Positions 42,528-52,929 of a stretch of DNA of 64,000 bases are shown one piece after another. Source of the DNA: Sinohyriopsis cumingii (taxonomy: Eukaryota > Mollusca > Bivalvia > Unionida > Unionidae); NCBI GenBank assembly GCA_028554795.2, contig CM068824.1:158856289-158920288 (forward strand), in the 5' to 3' direction. Numbering within the stretch: the stretch's first letter is position 1; the number at the start of each line of letters is the position of its first letter. The notes under the pieces were generated by a model. The model worked only from the letters and a program-made list of their open reading frames with translations. It ran no database searches and was not told the origin of the DNA. The translations under genes were made by a program, and so were the position numbers.

Positions 42528-42890
42528 ATGTGTTCCAAACTAGCTAAGCTAAACGAAGCCTACGTGAATTTGCATAGGGTCAGACACAGTCTGATACCGA
42601 AGCCAGAAGAAATAGAGAATGTGAGAATGTTAAAAATCACTGAAGACCTGATAGAAGAGCTCTTCAGAGAAGAAATGAACAGGGAAAAAGAAGAATGGAC
42701 AGAGAAGTACAGACTTCAGAGACAGCAGCAACAGCAGCAACAGCAGCAGCAGCAGCAGCAGCAACCTGAAGCTGAGAGAGGCTTTGTCGATTGTCGTATC
42801 GACACCAAAGAGTTCTTCTTCTCTTTCCGAAGAAGCAGACCTATCGCCAGAAAGTCTATCCTCAGAGGACATCGCATTCTTAGAAACTAA
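42528..42890 (+). CDS. coiled-coil/polyQ protein, terminal family member 1
   Basis: 120 residues from the ATG at 42,528, which aligns with the ATG of the next paralogue. The N-terminal block KLAKLNEAYVNLHRVRHSL parallels RLEKLLELHVHLEYARRIL of the neighbour. A charged helix and polyglutamine follow, then a tail with RRSRPIARKS. No known domain. It has the shared promoter upstream and a histone-type stem-loop 32 nt after the stop. Confidence 0.65.
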   Translation: MCSKLAKLNEAYVNLHRVRHSLIPKPEEIENVRMLKITEDLIEELFREEMNREKEEWTEKYRLQRQQQQQQQQQQQQQQPEAERGFVDCRIDTKEFFFSFRRSRPIARKSILRGHRILRN

Positions 42891-42921
42891 AAAAGAATGC
42901 CATAGCAAACAAAAAAACCCC

Positions 42922-42942
42922 AGCCCTTTTCAGGGCTACCCA
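42922..42942 (+). terminator. histone-type 3' stem-loop
   Basis: AGCCCTTTTCAGGGCT plus ACCCA. The outer pair is A-T instead of G-C, a compensatory change. The purine block TAGAAAAGAAATAG follows. Confidence 0.8.
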
Positions 42943-42944
42943 AT

Positions 42945-43308
42945 ACTCTAGAAAAGAAATAGCTATTGATTTGCCAATGTGTGTAGGTAGAGTAGTGTGA
43001 ATATAAACACTAACTCTTTCTTAAAAAATGTGAGGGTATGTGTTTGTGAGTTTGTGTGTTTGTGTTTGTAAGTGCTCACGTACGTTGGTGTGGATAGTAG
43101 ATTAAAATCATGTTTTTTTTTTTGGTGTTTGAGGTGTATATTTGGAGTTAGATTGGATTGCTTTGCGTATGTAAATAGTCTATTGAAGTGATTTATAAAA
43201 AATTTTTAAATAGTGATGGGTAGCATAAAAAGTGAGTGAGTGTTTCTTTTAGGTCGGCGCGTTGTTGTTTTGGGTCATGATCTAGGTAAGATCAATTTTA
43301 TGTTTTTA
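42945..43308. repeat. duplicated spacer, copy 1
   Basis: The first 90 bp (TTTGCCAATGTGTGTA.GTAGAGTAGTGTGAATATAAACAC) recur at 43,852. The end (GGGTCATGATCTAGGTAAGATCAATTTTATG) recurs at 44,085. These mark tandem duplication of promoter-gene-terminator modules. Confidence 0.8.
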
Positions 43309-43347
43309 GGGGGATGTTTTCCATCACGTCCGCGCTTTCACTATAAA
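43309..43347 (+). promoter_or_regulatory. CACGTCCGCG promoter block, copy 2
   Basis: GGGGGATGTTTTCCAT, CACGTCCGCGC, then TTTCACTATAAA with a proper TATA box. The ATG follows 53 nt later. Confidence 0.75.
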
Positions 43348-43399
43348 TTGAAACTCGTTCGGCAGTCTAGCTACCCTTGTTGATTGATCAACACCAAAA

Positions 43400-43771
43400 A
43401 TGAACACGAGGCTGGAGAAACTGTTGGAACTTCATGTGCATCTGGAATATGCCAGGCGCATATTAAATGAACTAGCCGCGGAAGCCATTGTGGAAGAGGG
43501 AAGGATAAAAGAGGAGGAAAGAAGAAACAAAGAAGAGGAGGAGAGAAGATATAAAGAAGAAGAGGAAAGAAGATACAAAGGGGAGGAGAGAAGATACAAA
43601 GAAGAGGAGGAGGAAAAGGAGAGAAGAAGAAAAAATTTCAGAATCCCAGAAACCGAAAATTGGGATTCTGAAGCCACATATCCTGCCTCTGCTCTCTCCC
43701 CCAAAAAGGTAAAAAGTAACTGGGGGACAAGATGTGTATGTGGCGCCAGGCCTGGAAGGTGCCACCATTAA
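43400..43771 (+). CDS. charged coiled-coil protein, terminal family member 2
   Basis: 123 residues. The N-terminus is related to the previous gene; residues about 38-78 are an E/R/K/Y coiled coil built from EEERRYKE repeats. The tail has a few Cys. No known domain. It has the shared promoter upstream and a stem-loop 34 nt after the stop. Confidence 0.65.
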   Translation: MNTRLEKLLELHVHLEYARRILNELAAEAIVEEGRIKEEERRNKEEEERRYKEEEERRYKGEERRYKEEEEEKERRRKNFRIPETENWDSEATYPASALSPKKVKSNWGTRCVCGARPGRCHH

Positions 43772-43804
43772 CCAGGTGTCCATGAAGTTCCAAAAAAAAA
43801 AAAC

Positions 43805-43825
43805 AGCCCTTTTCAGGGCTACCCA
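43805..43825 (+). terminator. histone-type 3' stem-loop
   Basis: AGCCCTTTTCAGGGCT plus ACCCA, then TAGAAAAGAAATAA. Confidence 0.8.
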
Positions 43826-44050
43826 ATACTCTAGAAAAGAAATAACTATTAATTTGCCAATGTGTGTAAGTAGAGTAGTGTGAATATAAACACTAACTCT
43901 TTATTATTAGTGAGAGTCTATGTGTTTGTGTGTTTTTGTTTGTAAATGTTCAAGGAAGTTTGTGTGAATAGTAGATTATGGGTTTCTTTATTGTTTCTTA
44001 GCGTATGTGGAGAGTATAGTTTGGGTTTGATTATATGAAATGAGAGAAGT

Positions 44051-44160
44051 GGGGGATGTTTTCCTTCACGTCCGCGCGTTGTTGGGTCATGATCTAGGTA
44101 AGATCAATTTTATGTTTTTAGGGGATGTTTTCCTTCACGTACGCGCTTTCACTATAAGAA
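44051..44160 (+). promoter_or_regulatory. CACGTCCGCG promoter block, duplicated
   Basis: A first copy without TATA at 44,051-44,080 and a second (CACGTACGCGC, then TTTCACTATAAG) at 44,121-44,160. They are separated by the GGGTCATGATCTAGG spacer also seen before copy 2. Confidence 0.75.
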
Positions 44161-44198
44161 CCCACAGTATTCGTCGTTCAAACCATTCTACAAAGAAG

Positions 44199-44597
44199 AT
44201 GGCTTCTAACCAAATTGACAAAATGCAAACATTGCAAGACGTTTTAGACAACTTAGGAATGATGGAGCAGATGTTAATAAGACTCGTTGAAGACCACTAT
44301 TCCTATAGTCCCCATCGTGTAAAGATGGAAATTAATAACTTAAGAAAGGTAAAGGACAAGATAAGTGGTGTCATGAAAGAGATAAAGGAGGAGAAGGAGG
44401 ATGAAGAGGAAAGGATAAGAATACGCAAATGGAACGAAAAAATTGAAAAAGAAGAAGAAAATGAGAAGAGGAAGAAAGAAGAGGAGGAAGAGAAGAAGAA
44501 AGAAGAGGAGGAAGAGAAGAAAGAAGAGAAGAAAAAAAAGAAGAGAAAGAGTGTAGGAGAGAAAATAAGAAGTTGGTTGAGAAAAAGAAGAAATTAG
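44199..44597 (+). CDS. charged coiled-coil protein, terminal family member 3
   Basis: 132 residues from the ATG at 44,199; the upstream open frame covers the promoter and is not credible. A helical N-terminus (LQDVLDNLGMMEQMLIRLVEDH) is followed by an E/K coiled coil and a basic end (KIRSWLRKRRN). No known domain. The stop lies just before the right inverted repeat, which supplies its 3' stem-loop. Confidence 0.65.
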   Translation: MASNQIDKMQTLQDVLDNLGMMEQMLIRLVEDHYSYSPHRVKMEINNLRKVKDKISGVMKEIKEEKEDEEERIRIRKWNEKIEKEEENEKRKKEEEEEKKKEEEEEKKEEKKKKKRKSVGEKIRSWLRKRRN

Positions 44598-44611
44598 AAG
44601 CAGAAGAAGAA

Positions 44612-44941
44612 AAACCAAAGGCCCTTTTCAGGGCCAGCCATATTTCTCGAAAAGAGAATGACTTTTCAATTGCCTACCTCTTTTTTTAAAAACAAATTTT
44701 TTTTTTAAAAAACATCCCATGTTCAATTCCCTTTGTCCCTAAACAAGCCCAAACTCTATTCCCCATGTTAAATTCCCCTTGTACGTATATCGACCCACGA
44801 TTTATTCCCATGTTAAATTCCCCTTGTACGTAGAGTGACCCACGATTTTTCGCCATGTTAAATTTCCATTGTACGTAGAGTGACCCAGGGGTCTCTGTAA
44901 TGCTAATTCCCATTGTACGTAGGGTGACCCCCCTTACTACT
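44612..44941 (-). repeat. right terminal inverted repeat
   Basis: Reverse match to 25,758-26,090, with the same iterated GGGTCAC...TTTAACATGG units and a small number of differences. Confidence 0.95.
44620..44640 (+). terminator. histone-type 3' stem-loop within the right TIR
   Basis: GGCCCTTTTCAGGGCC preceded by CCAAA (as in histone genes) and followed by AGCCA, then CTCGAAAAGAGAATG. It starts 22 nt after the stop codon. Confidence 0.8.
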
Positions 44942-44947
44942 AACAGT
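44942..44947. repeat. 6-bp target site duplication, right
   Basis: AACAGT, identical to 25,752-25,757. Confidence 0.9.
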
Positions 44948-45559
44948 TCGCATAAAAATACATAAGCATTTAATTCATAATATAAATGAAAACATTGGTA
45001 CTATATTACACACTTTGAAGAAATAACTTTGATCTATTTTCCTTTCTATCTTCTGCCATGATGGCTACAGAAGCTTTAATTAACAACCCGAAGATAGATG
45101 CAAGTGGGCACACTTAGGCAGTATCTTTTTGTCCGTGGAGAAAGAAAAAAATGTACAGCGGTGTGGGGCTTTACATATGTGAATGCATTGGATTCGATAT
45201 TTCTTCGTAGAACTTGTTCCAGCATTGCGACCGGAATATCCCTCTGTAATTTCCGTCAGGTCGTGAAATATTTTTGAAAGTGGATGTAGGAATACACATT
45301 GATGTGATGTGTTTGGTGATTCGCCTTTGATGGAGTATACCACACATGTTACGACAGTAAACGCCGTTATGACACAGTGACACCTCTCAACGGCGACGAA
45401 TTGCATCCGAGCTTTATTTCACAAATAAGTCGGAAATGTCCGAGCGATGTTCCAATCTCCATCATTGTTTTCTGCCTCTGCTCAGTTATATATGTTATTG
45501 TTGCCACACATTTCCCACAAGGCTTTCTGTGTTTTATAGTATGACATGATGTTTAAAAG
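44948..45559. other. right flank of Polinton 1
   Basis: Host DNA. The minus strand has two overlapping frames of 108 and 70 codons (45,080-45,406) with many Cys and His, but I recognise no family. Confidence 0.35.
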
Positions 45560-45571
45560 TCCAGAATTTGT

Positions 45572-45828
45572 TGTTGTTGTTGTTGTTATTGTAGGGTTTA
45601 ACGCCATTTTTCAGCACACGATAGGTTATACATGGCGGCAAGTATTAATGGTGGAGGAAGAACCTGGGAAAACCCCGGTAAGAACGACCGATCCACGAGA
45701 AGCTACTGGCAAGCTTTTTCACATTCCCACATTGGCCCTACCCGAGACTCGAACCCACGCAGACAGAGGTGAGATGGCAGTGATCCGTAACGGAGAGCGC
45801 TTTAGACCACTCGGCCACTCGGGGCCCC
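45572..45828 (-). repeat. tRNA-derived SINE with 12-bp target duplication
   Basis: The minus strand starts CCCCGAGTGGCCGAGTGGTC (A box of Ser/Leu-tRNA type), has GGTTCGAGTCTC (B box), a central GGGAAAACCCCGG...CGACCGATCCACGAG block and a (CAA)n tail. Direct repeats TCCAGAATTTGT flank it at 45,560-45,571 and 45,829-45,840. The insertion is recent and intact. Confidence 0.9.
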
Positions 45829-45840
45829 TCCAGAATTTGT

Positions 45841-46405
<565 letters not shown>

Positions 46406-46989
46406 TCTCTTTGTCTTTCTTCAACAGACTATCTTTATACCAGTTTAACCATTTTATTTGCCAAGTTGTGCGAGAATGGTCGGGCTACAATTTCGTGCAA
46501 CATAAGATAAGCCCGTCCCCGTGCAAATATAGTGATACAATTTAATTAAACATGCCACATGTCAGAGAAGAAAAAGAAATAATAAAAAAGCAAATGTGCT
46601 CATAAATAATGGATAGCGTTTGAAAAAGAAAGCAAAGTATCAAAGGAAAGTAATCAGTGGTTCTACCAAACTTCGCAAAGAAAAGCATTTAGCGTGTGTT
46701 GCACCTGTATCAACTATGAACTGGTCCCTCAAAGTCTGGCATTTGATCTAGCAATGTTTTATTTATGTAAATTTTATCCAGGCCTTTCTTCTACCAAAGG
46801 ATGAAGCTGTTTGTTTAAATAACTTGGTGAATCATTATAAATAATTATGTGAAAAGTATCGAGTTTATGGGATTTTCTTCATTTTTTTGGGGGGGTGGGG
46901 GGCTGCCATACTCCTCATAAATAGTGTGTGCATGGGTATTTCTGGTTAGACCAGTTACTATCCTAGCAGCCTATAAATGTAGTCTCTCC

Positions 46990-47080
46990 AGTCTATATGA
47001 ATCTGCCTTTGAACGTAGCGACATCTATATGAATCTGTCGTTGAACGTAGCGACATCTATCTAAATCTTGGTTTGAACAT
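46990..47080. repeat. ~31-bp tandem repeat
   Basis: About three copies of ATCTATATGAATCTG...TTGAACGTAGCGAC. A related single unit occurs at about 49,030. Confidence 0.7.
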
Positions 47081-47227
47081 CCATGGCAACTACATCTGAG
47101 TCTGCTTGTGAGCATCCATTCCAAACGACATCATTCTCAGAATGTATTCATGTATTCATGTGACCCTGGGTCAACGAATCCAAAACGAGGCTAAGATAGG
47201 CACCAGCTTCAGTTTACCTCGCAAACC

Positions 47228-47413
47228 ATGGCTACTACAGTTGATACCGGCAACGGAAAAAATCGTGACAATTATTGTTGTGTTGCGTTGTGCAATGGGA
47301 ATGCTAGAATTCACATAGATTTAAGCTTCCACCATATTCCATCAGTGAAGAAGATGGAGCTTCGTAGAAAATGGATTGTTGCAATACGTCGTGATGAGGG
47401 GCCGAATTTTAAG
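47228..47413 (+). CDS. THAP-domain gene, exon 1
   Basis: 62 codons: NYCCVALCNGN (C-x4-C of the zinc site), LSFHHIP and RRKWIVAIRRDEGPNFK. This is the first half of a C2CH THAP zinc finger, which binds DNA. It ends at AAG|GTAAG, a good splice donor, in phase 0. Confidence 0.8.
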
Positions 47414-47787
47414 GTAAGAAACCGCATGATTGTTGGTGTGTTTATATTTTCTTGCAACTGAATGATGTAAGAAAGAGAAATACAAACGCAAAATAGATTC
47501 TGTCGATGAAGCAAATGATTGTATGTATGTGTGTTTAAAAATGACAGGTTTCTAAAAATGTTACCGCTAGTCCCATTCCACATAACGGGGTCATCGAAAA
47601 ACTGGGCGTACCTCCACGCAGCGCATTTATATAAGAAATTATGAATTTACGTAGGAGTAGTAAGTACAGAAAAAGTTAACTTTATTACCACGTTAAAAAA
47701 AATAGAAGTAGAATGTAAATGACCACGATAGAGAAGAGAGATAGCACCAGTACAATGAAAATGATGAGAGTACAAGTTGAATGAAAT

Positions 47788-47790
<3 letters not shown>

Positions 47791-47834
<44 letters not shown>
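47791..47834. repeat. (GA)n microsatellite
   Basis: About 42 bp of GA in the intron of the THAP gene. Confidence 0.95.
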
Positions 47835-47835
<1 letters not shown>

Positions 47836-47971
47836 TGGATAAGAATTAATGAAACTGTTGATAAAACATTGATGTGTGTAACCGTAAGGGAAAACGCTCA
47901 CTTAAATCACAGGCCATTGAAATTCTATCACTGTAGTAAGTTAATGTCAGAGAATCCCCCTCCAAAGGGAA

Positions 47972-48131
<160 letters not shown>

Positions 48132-48285
48132 GTGTGTGTGATATTTTTTTCCCTCCCTTTTGTCTTCATATTCTGGAATTTTTATTTACTAGTGATATAA
48201 CTTCAACGGCCTTTGCTGAAATAACTGCTTTTTTTTTACAACTAATTATTGCAATTAACTCATGGTTTATTATTTCTTTTGTTAG

Positions 48286-48452
48286 ATTGTCACAAATACA
48301 GTTGTCTGTTCTAGACACTTTAAGCAACAGGAATATAGATGGACACCCAACAGACGTTGCTTAAACGAGATGCTATTCCATCAATTTTTACTAGGACAAC
48401 TGAAGGGAAAGCAAGAAAACCACCTGCAGTGAGACAACCAATTGCAGAGAAG
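48286..48452 (+). pseudogene. THAP-domain gene, exon 2, with 1-nt frame break
   Basis: It follows the acceptor TTTCTTTTGTTAG and continues phase 0 with VVCSRHF, the C-x2-H part of the THAP zinc site (VCSRHF). After RRC the frame must shift by one base at an A-run (48,363-48,365) to read the conserved KRDAIPSIF block. The exon ends at GAG AAG|GTGGGT. With 167 nt the exon is one base short of keeping phase. No further exons are recognised. Confidence 0.7.
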
Positions 48453-48765
48453 GTGGGTAACAACATTTTGGACGAATTTGAGATTCCATGATGCAAGCAT
48501 ACCGACATGTACCCAAAACTATTTAAAGCGATCCACAAAGTCTCTACTGGTGGGGGGGGGGGGGCGTGGTTGGTTAAAAGGGCAGTTTGTGTCACTATGC
48601 ACGTTTTGTAAATGTTTTATTCTGACCGCGTGTTTTGACCACAGTATTGATTGATCATAGCTGTACATTTGAACCATACCTAATCAGAAATAAAATTCAT
48701 GCTTTAAATAGTTTCATTTCTATATCGTTAACTTGTATTTTGTGTGCTGCAGAGAAACAGGACAC

Positions 48766-48999
48766 TCAAGATAGGACGTAAATCAACTTTCGTTTAAGAG
48801 AATGGACATATCCCTCACTGTAATACTTGAATCCTTTTGTCATCTGTTCATTCCCTGAACTGCTGGAGACACCCGTGATGAAATTCTCAACGAATGTAAA
48901 ATAAATAGCTGGCAAACAGCTCAGATCGTTACTGATGTACAGTAGGATGCCATATTTGTTTTTCAATCTGCCTATCTTAGCCTCGTTTTCGCGATACAT
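48766..48999 (-). CDS. possible exon, unknown protein
   Basis: 77 codons with a protein-like composition, including KGFKYYSEGYVHSLKRK. This faintly recalls proteins of SWIM/YqaJ-type elements, but I cannot name a family. The start overlaps the 21-bp inverted match. Weak. Confidence 0.3.
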   Translation of the reverse strand: MYRENEAKIGRLKNKYGILLYISNDLSCLPAIYFTFVENFITGVSSSSGNEQMTKGFKYYSEGYVHSLKRKLIYVLS

Positions 49000-49400
49000 T
49001 AATATTCATGAGGATCTCATTAAGAAGGGTCTATATGAGTCTGCATTTTAACATCCACCCCAAGTCTTCATATTCAAATATAAGACCTTACGTACGATAA
49101 ACAAATCATATTGAAGGATTAATTAGGACACAGTCGAGTGATATGGAACACAGTCTGATTAATATTTGTAAATCAGATTATTTCTTGCACGTAATTACAT
49201 ACATAAACGTGTTTCCTTTACATTAGTTGAAACCTCAGCATGATCTTCTTTTAAACATTGTTTTATAATTATAGGATTATGAATATTTGACTTACACGGA
49301 TTTTAGTGACGTCATTCCCATAACGTCAAGTTTGAAAACTATCTCTCAGTTTGCTTGATTTGTTTTCTGTGTAAAACTGGCTTGGTGTATAATTTTAAAA
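49000..49400. other. gene-less host DNA
   Basis: Contains one diverged unit of the repeat at 46,990 (TCTATATGAGTCTGC...AACATCCA). Otherwise nothing. Confidence 0.4.
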
Positions 49401-50595
49401 GTTCTACTGAGTGCGGCCACCACCATCACCAATTAACACAGAAGAAAGGAACAGGAAAACAAGAGCAAAGAAATAATACTAAGAAGAGGAAACGATTAGC
49501 AACCCGCCAAGCCGTGAACAAAGAAGTGCACAGAACAAAGGAACTCTCAAACAAAGGAACGATAGGAACACGTAACAGAAAACAAAGGAACAAAGGAGAA
49601 ACTTGGAGCGGAGTGCTCGACTGGGCGTTAGGACAAAAACAAAAGATAAGTCATCATTCAATGCTAGACGCAATTTAAGTAGAAGAATGCAGACTAGGTC
49701 CAAACAAATGGCTCTATTCAATCCAAACACGCAAACACACAAGCCACCAAACAACCCTATAAACAAATCAGTAAAAATAATGGATGTATCACAACTCCAA
49801 ACAGCACCAAATAAAGCATGTAAAACAAGCAAGATTAACGCAAGTCGTACCAAACACCAATTCAACCAACATCACATTGGGACCACAAATTCTGGTCACA
49901 AACACAGACCAAACAAACCACAAACCAGCAGACATAACTAACACCCCCACCCCACCAATAGAAACTACTAGAAATACAAAACTAGACTCCAGGAAACAAT
50001 ATAAATACAATGCCAATACTATCGCCAATCCTCTTCAAGGAAGCGGAAAAACCACACACAAATGAAGATATAGACACCACAATTCCAAACCTAACAAATG
50101 AATTTGACAGTAACCTACTTACCTTAAACTCCCCACAATTAGACCACATAACCATAACCAGCACCCCAAAATTCACCAAAAATGAAATAACCAATCCTAG
50201 AAACATGGAAACAAACAAACAACAGGAAATCAAGCAAAAAGCAATAAATTAAAACATTAGGAAAGAAACTATACACTCAAGCCAAACTCATGGACCATCT
50301 GGGATAATAACACAAAGGGAAACACCAACCTATGGGAACAAATCCAATGAATCAGACACTACCAAACTATCCAGCAGCATCACTAATAAGGCAACCCAAA
50401 ACCCCCAAAACACATACCTAGGTAAAGGCAAGGGCCCGCTAAAACCCAAAAACAACCAAAACCCCCAAACAAGTAAGGTTAACTCAAAACAGGAAATAAA
50501 ACAACAACAGAACCCACAATTATCATTCCATCGAACACACCATATACATAAGCAACAGGTGCAACATAATTACTAGTCTAAGTACCAATAGTATT

Positions 50596-51270
50596 ATGAC
50601 AGCACTGGCCAAAATTCACACTGGACAATTCAAACTGATAAGACCAAGGCGAAAATACCTAATTGTCCAATGCAGCACAATTCAGCAGGTGGAAAAATTC
50701 ATCCAAACTGAAACTATAGGCCCAATAAAGATCAAAGTAGAAAGACACCATAGCACTCAAAGGAAAACACGAGTCACTTCGAACTCCAAACACAGTGAAA
50801 CCACAACTAATCTGGCTCAACCCACTAAAACCACTATCTTTAAAAAAGTAACAGCACTAAACGGATACGACAAGGACATAAGCAATGAACTCCTACTTCA
50901 TAAACTCACAGCAAATGGAACACAGACCACCAAAGTCTATCGTCTTAAAAATCACAAGGGATAAGAAACAAACAAAGCAGTTCTAGAGGCTACCGAGCCA
51001 ATACCCTCAATAATAAAACTAGGACAGTCAGGAGTGTACCATAAACTGGAAAACGACATAAATAGGCCAAGATTTTGCACCAAATGACTGCACTGGGGAC
51101 ACTATGCCCTTATAAGTAGATTCAAACCAAGATGCAAGTACTGCGGAGGTCCATACAAAGGCGAATGCCACACAACTAAACAAAAATGTGCTAACTGTAA
51201 AGAAAACCATTATCCAAGATCGGCAGAATGCAGATTTACAATAAAAGAGAAACAAATAGTTGACTTAATG
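50596..51270 (+). pseudogene. LINE ORF1 (gag-like) remnant
   Basis: RNA-binding part (YLIVQCSTIQQVEKFIQ, then KVTALNGYDKDISNELLLHKL), followed after stops by two Cys-rich knuckles near 51,130-51,235 (CKYCGGPYKGEC and CANCKENHYPRSAEC). These are usual in ORF1 of I/Jockey-type LINEs. Stops at 50,962 and elsewhere kill it. Confidence 0.65.
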
Positions 51271-51689
51271 AACGGAAAACACCTCACCTACCATTCTGCC
51301 AAAAACATTATCTGTAAAAACAACCACAACACACCACAATCTACCTCTGAAACAATCAATGAGCACCAAAAATCTCCACACAGTATCAAACATTGCACCA
51401 CAAAACATACCCTCCAATCAGGAAACAAAAGAACCAAAAACTACAACCCACATTGTAACAAACAAAGACCACACTGATAACACTCCAGATACAAACAAAA
51501 CTGTCACCCAAAACACCCCCAAACCTAACACACACTCCAACACAGAATTAATACAGGAAGTAATGAAACTAACAACAGGAACCCTGATACAAGATCTTAA
51601 TAGCATAATGAGAACCCTCAAAACCATTTTCACCATACTAGCTGATTGGACCACAAGACTAACAGATAAAGACAACGTCAAAAATGGAT

Positions 51690-52630
51690 AGTACAAAAAA
51701 AAAAAAAAAATCACCATCTGGCAATGGAACTGCAGAGGAATCTTTAAAAACATATCAGAACTGCAGAACAAACTGAATAATACTGCCGTAAAACCAGACG
51801 TAATCTGCTTACAGGAAACTATCATAACACAAGAACACAAACGCCTGCCCAAACTACAAGGCTATACCCAGGGAATCTTTAAAAACAGACCCAAGGGGTG
51901 GACTAGCAATTTTTTTGATAGATATACTAATCTACTATGAAATAATAGAAATACCCCCTAACGTAAACATTAATAATAGCATCTAAATGATGTCAGTAAT
52001 GATAAATATAAACGCATACGACCCAGGGGGTACCTTCTGCCCTACCAACCTAATCTCACTAAGGGCAATCACTAATAACAACAACAACAATCTAATTACC
52101 TGTGGCGACTTCGACGCACACAGTGAATTATGGGGAGGTAAAAAGAAAGATCAAGAGGGAAAATGGTTGAAAAATGCATAACTGAGAACAATCTGGTCAT
52201 CTTAAATGACGGGCCGAACACTAGATTAAACCCTGAGGATGTCATTCTCTCAGCCCTAGACCTAACCATCACTACCCCAAAATTGGCTCAAATCACACAT
52301 TGGTGGGTGGATCAAGAAGATACGTTAGGAAGTGACCGTTTCCCCATCGCAATCAATGTTCAAACAAAAACTCAACACATTCCAAACGAAACCCAACCTA
52401 AATGGAGGTACCAACAGGAAGACTGGGACCAATTCCAATTATTACTAGCTAGAGTAAATCCAGATAACTTAGAAAGCCCAAATAATGACACATATTATGA
52501 TAACATAACAGACATAATTATACAGGCAGCTAACAGATGCATCCCAAAGACAACTAATATCCAAAATAAAAACCCTGTACCATGGTGGACTAAACAGTGC
52601 ACTATAGCACATAAAGAAAAAAGGCCTTAA
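51690..52630 (+). pseudogene. LINE ORF2 endonuclease remnant
   Basis: IWQWNCRGI start, KPDVICLQET, then ITCGDFDAHSELWGG, SALDLTITTP and GSDRFPIAI. These are the usual apurinic-type endonuclease motifs, spread over several frames. The part at 51,766-51,804 is the 39-bp stretch found again at 61,109-61,147. Confidence 0.75.
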
Positions 52631-52929
52631 ATAAATATAAACGCACCGAAAATTCTATCTACTTCCAGCAATATAAAGATAAAGAAAAAGCATTAAAACA
52701 AACTATAACAACTGCTAAAATTAGTCTATGGCAGACATTTTGCTCTAAACTGAGTCTAAAATCAAGATCAAAACAAATATGGGACAAGATAAAAGCCATA
52801 AAAGGGAAAGCAACTACCTCAGCCCCAAAAATTAAAAATGCCATAACAAATAAAGATAAGGCAGACCTACTAGCGAAGCATTTTTCGAACATGAGTAGCA
52901 ACAATAACCACACCAGAAACTTTCAAGAA

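Larger units (their letters stand above)
25758..44941. mobile_element. Maverick/Polinton (adintovirus-like) element 1, complete
   Basis: A 19,184-bp element bounded by inverted repeats beginning AGTAGTAAGG and by a 6-bp target duplication. It encodes the full Polinton set: protein-primed DNA polymerase, retroviral-type integrase, packaging ATPase, adenain-like protease, major capsid protein and a minor-capsid remnant. It adds accessory genes: two BIR proteins, a CCHC protein, a tandem MDTL family and terminal coiled-coil genes. Genes are packed with short spacers, mostly on plus, many with a TATA box 30-60 nt before the ATG. Stops and frameshifts in polymerase, capsid and other genes suggest that this copy is not autonomous unless some are sequencing errors. 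Confidence 0.97.

Noticed and set aside
44040-44198. Upstream start for the last coiled-coil gene
   Set aside because: The extension translates the promoter blocks; the ATG at 44,199 follows the TATA-like box at a normal distance.
26061-44640. Captured histone genes
   Set aside because: Despite histone-type 3' stem-loops, none of the five upstream proteins resembles a histone.
45080-45406. Cys/His-rich minus-strand frames right of Polinton 1
   Set aside because: No recognisable motif spacing, and two frames overlap with equal plausibility.
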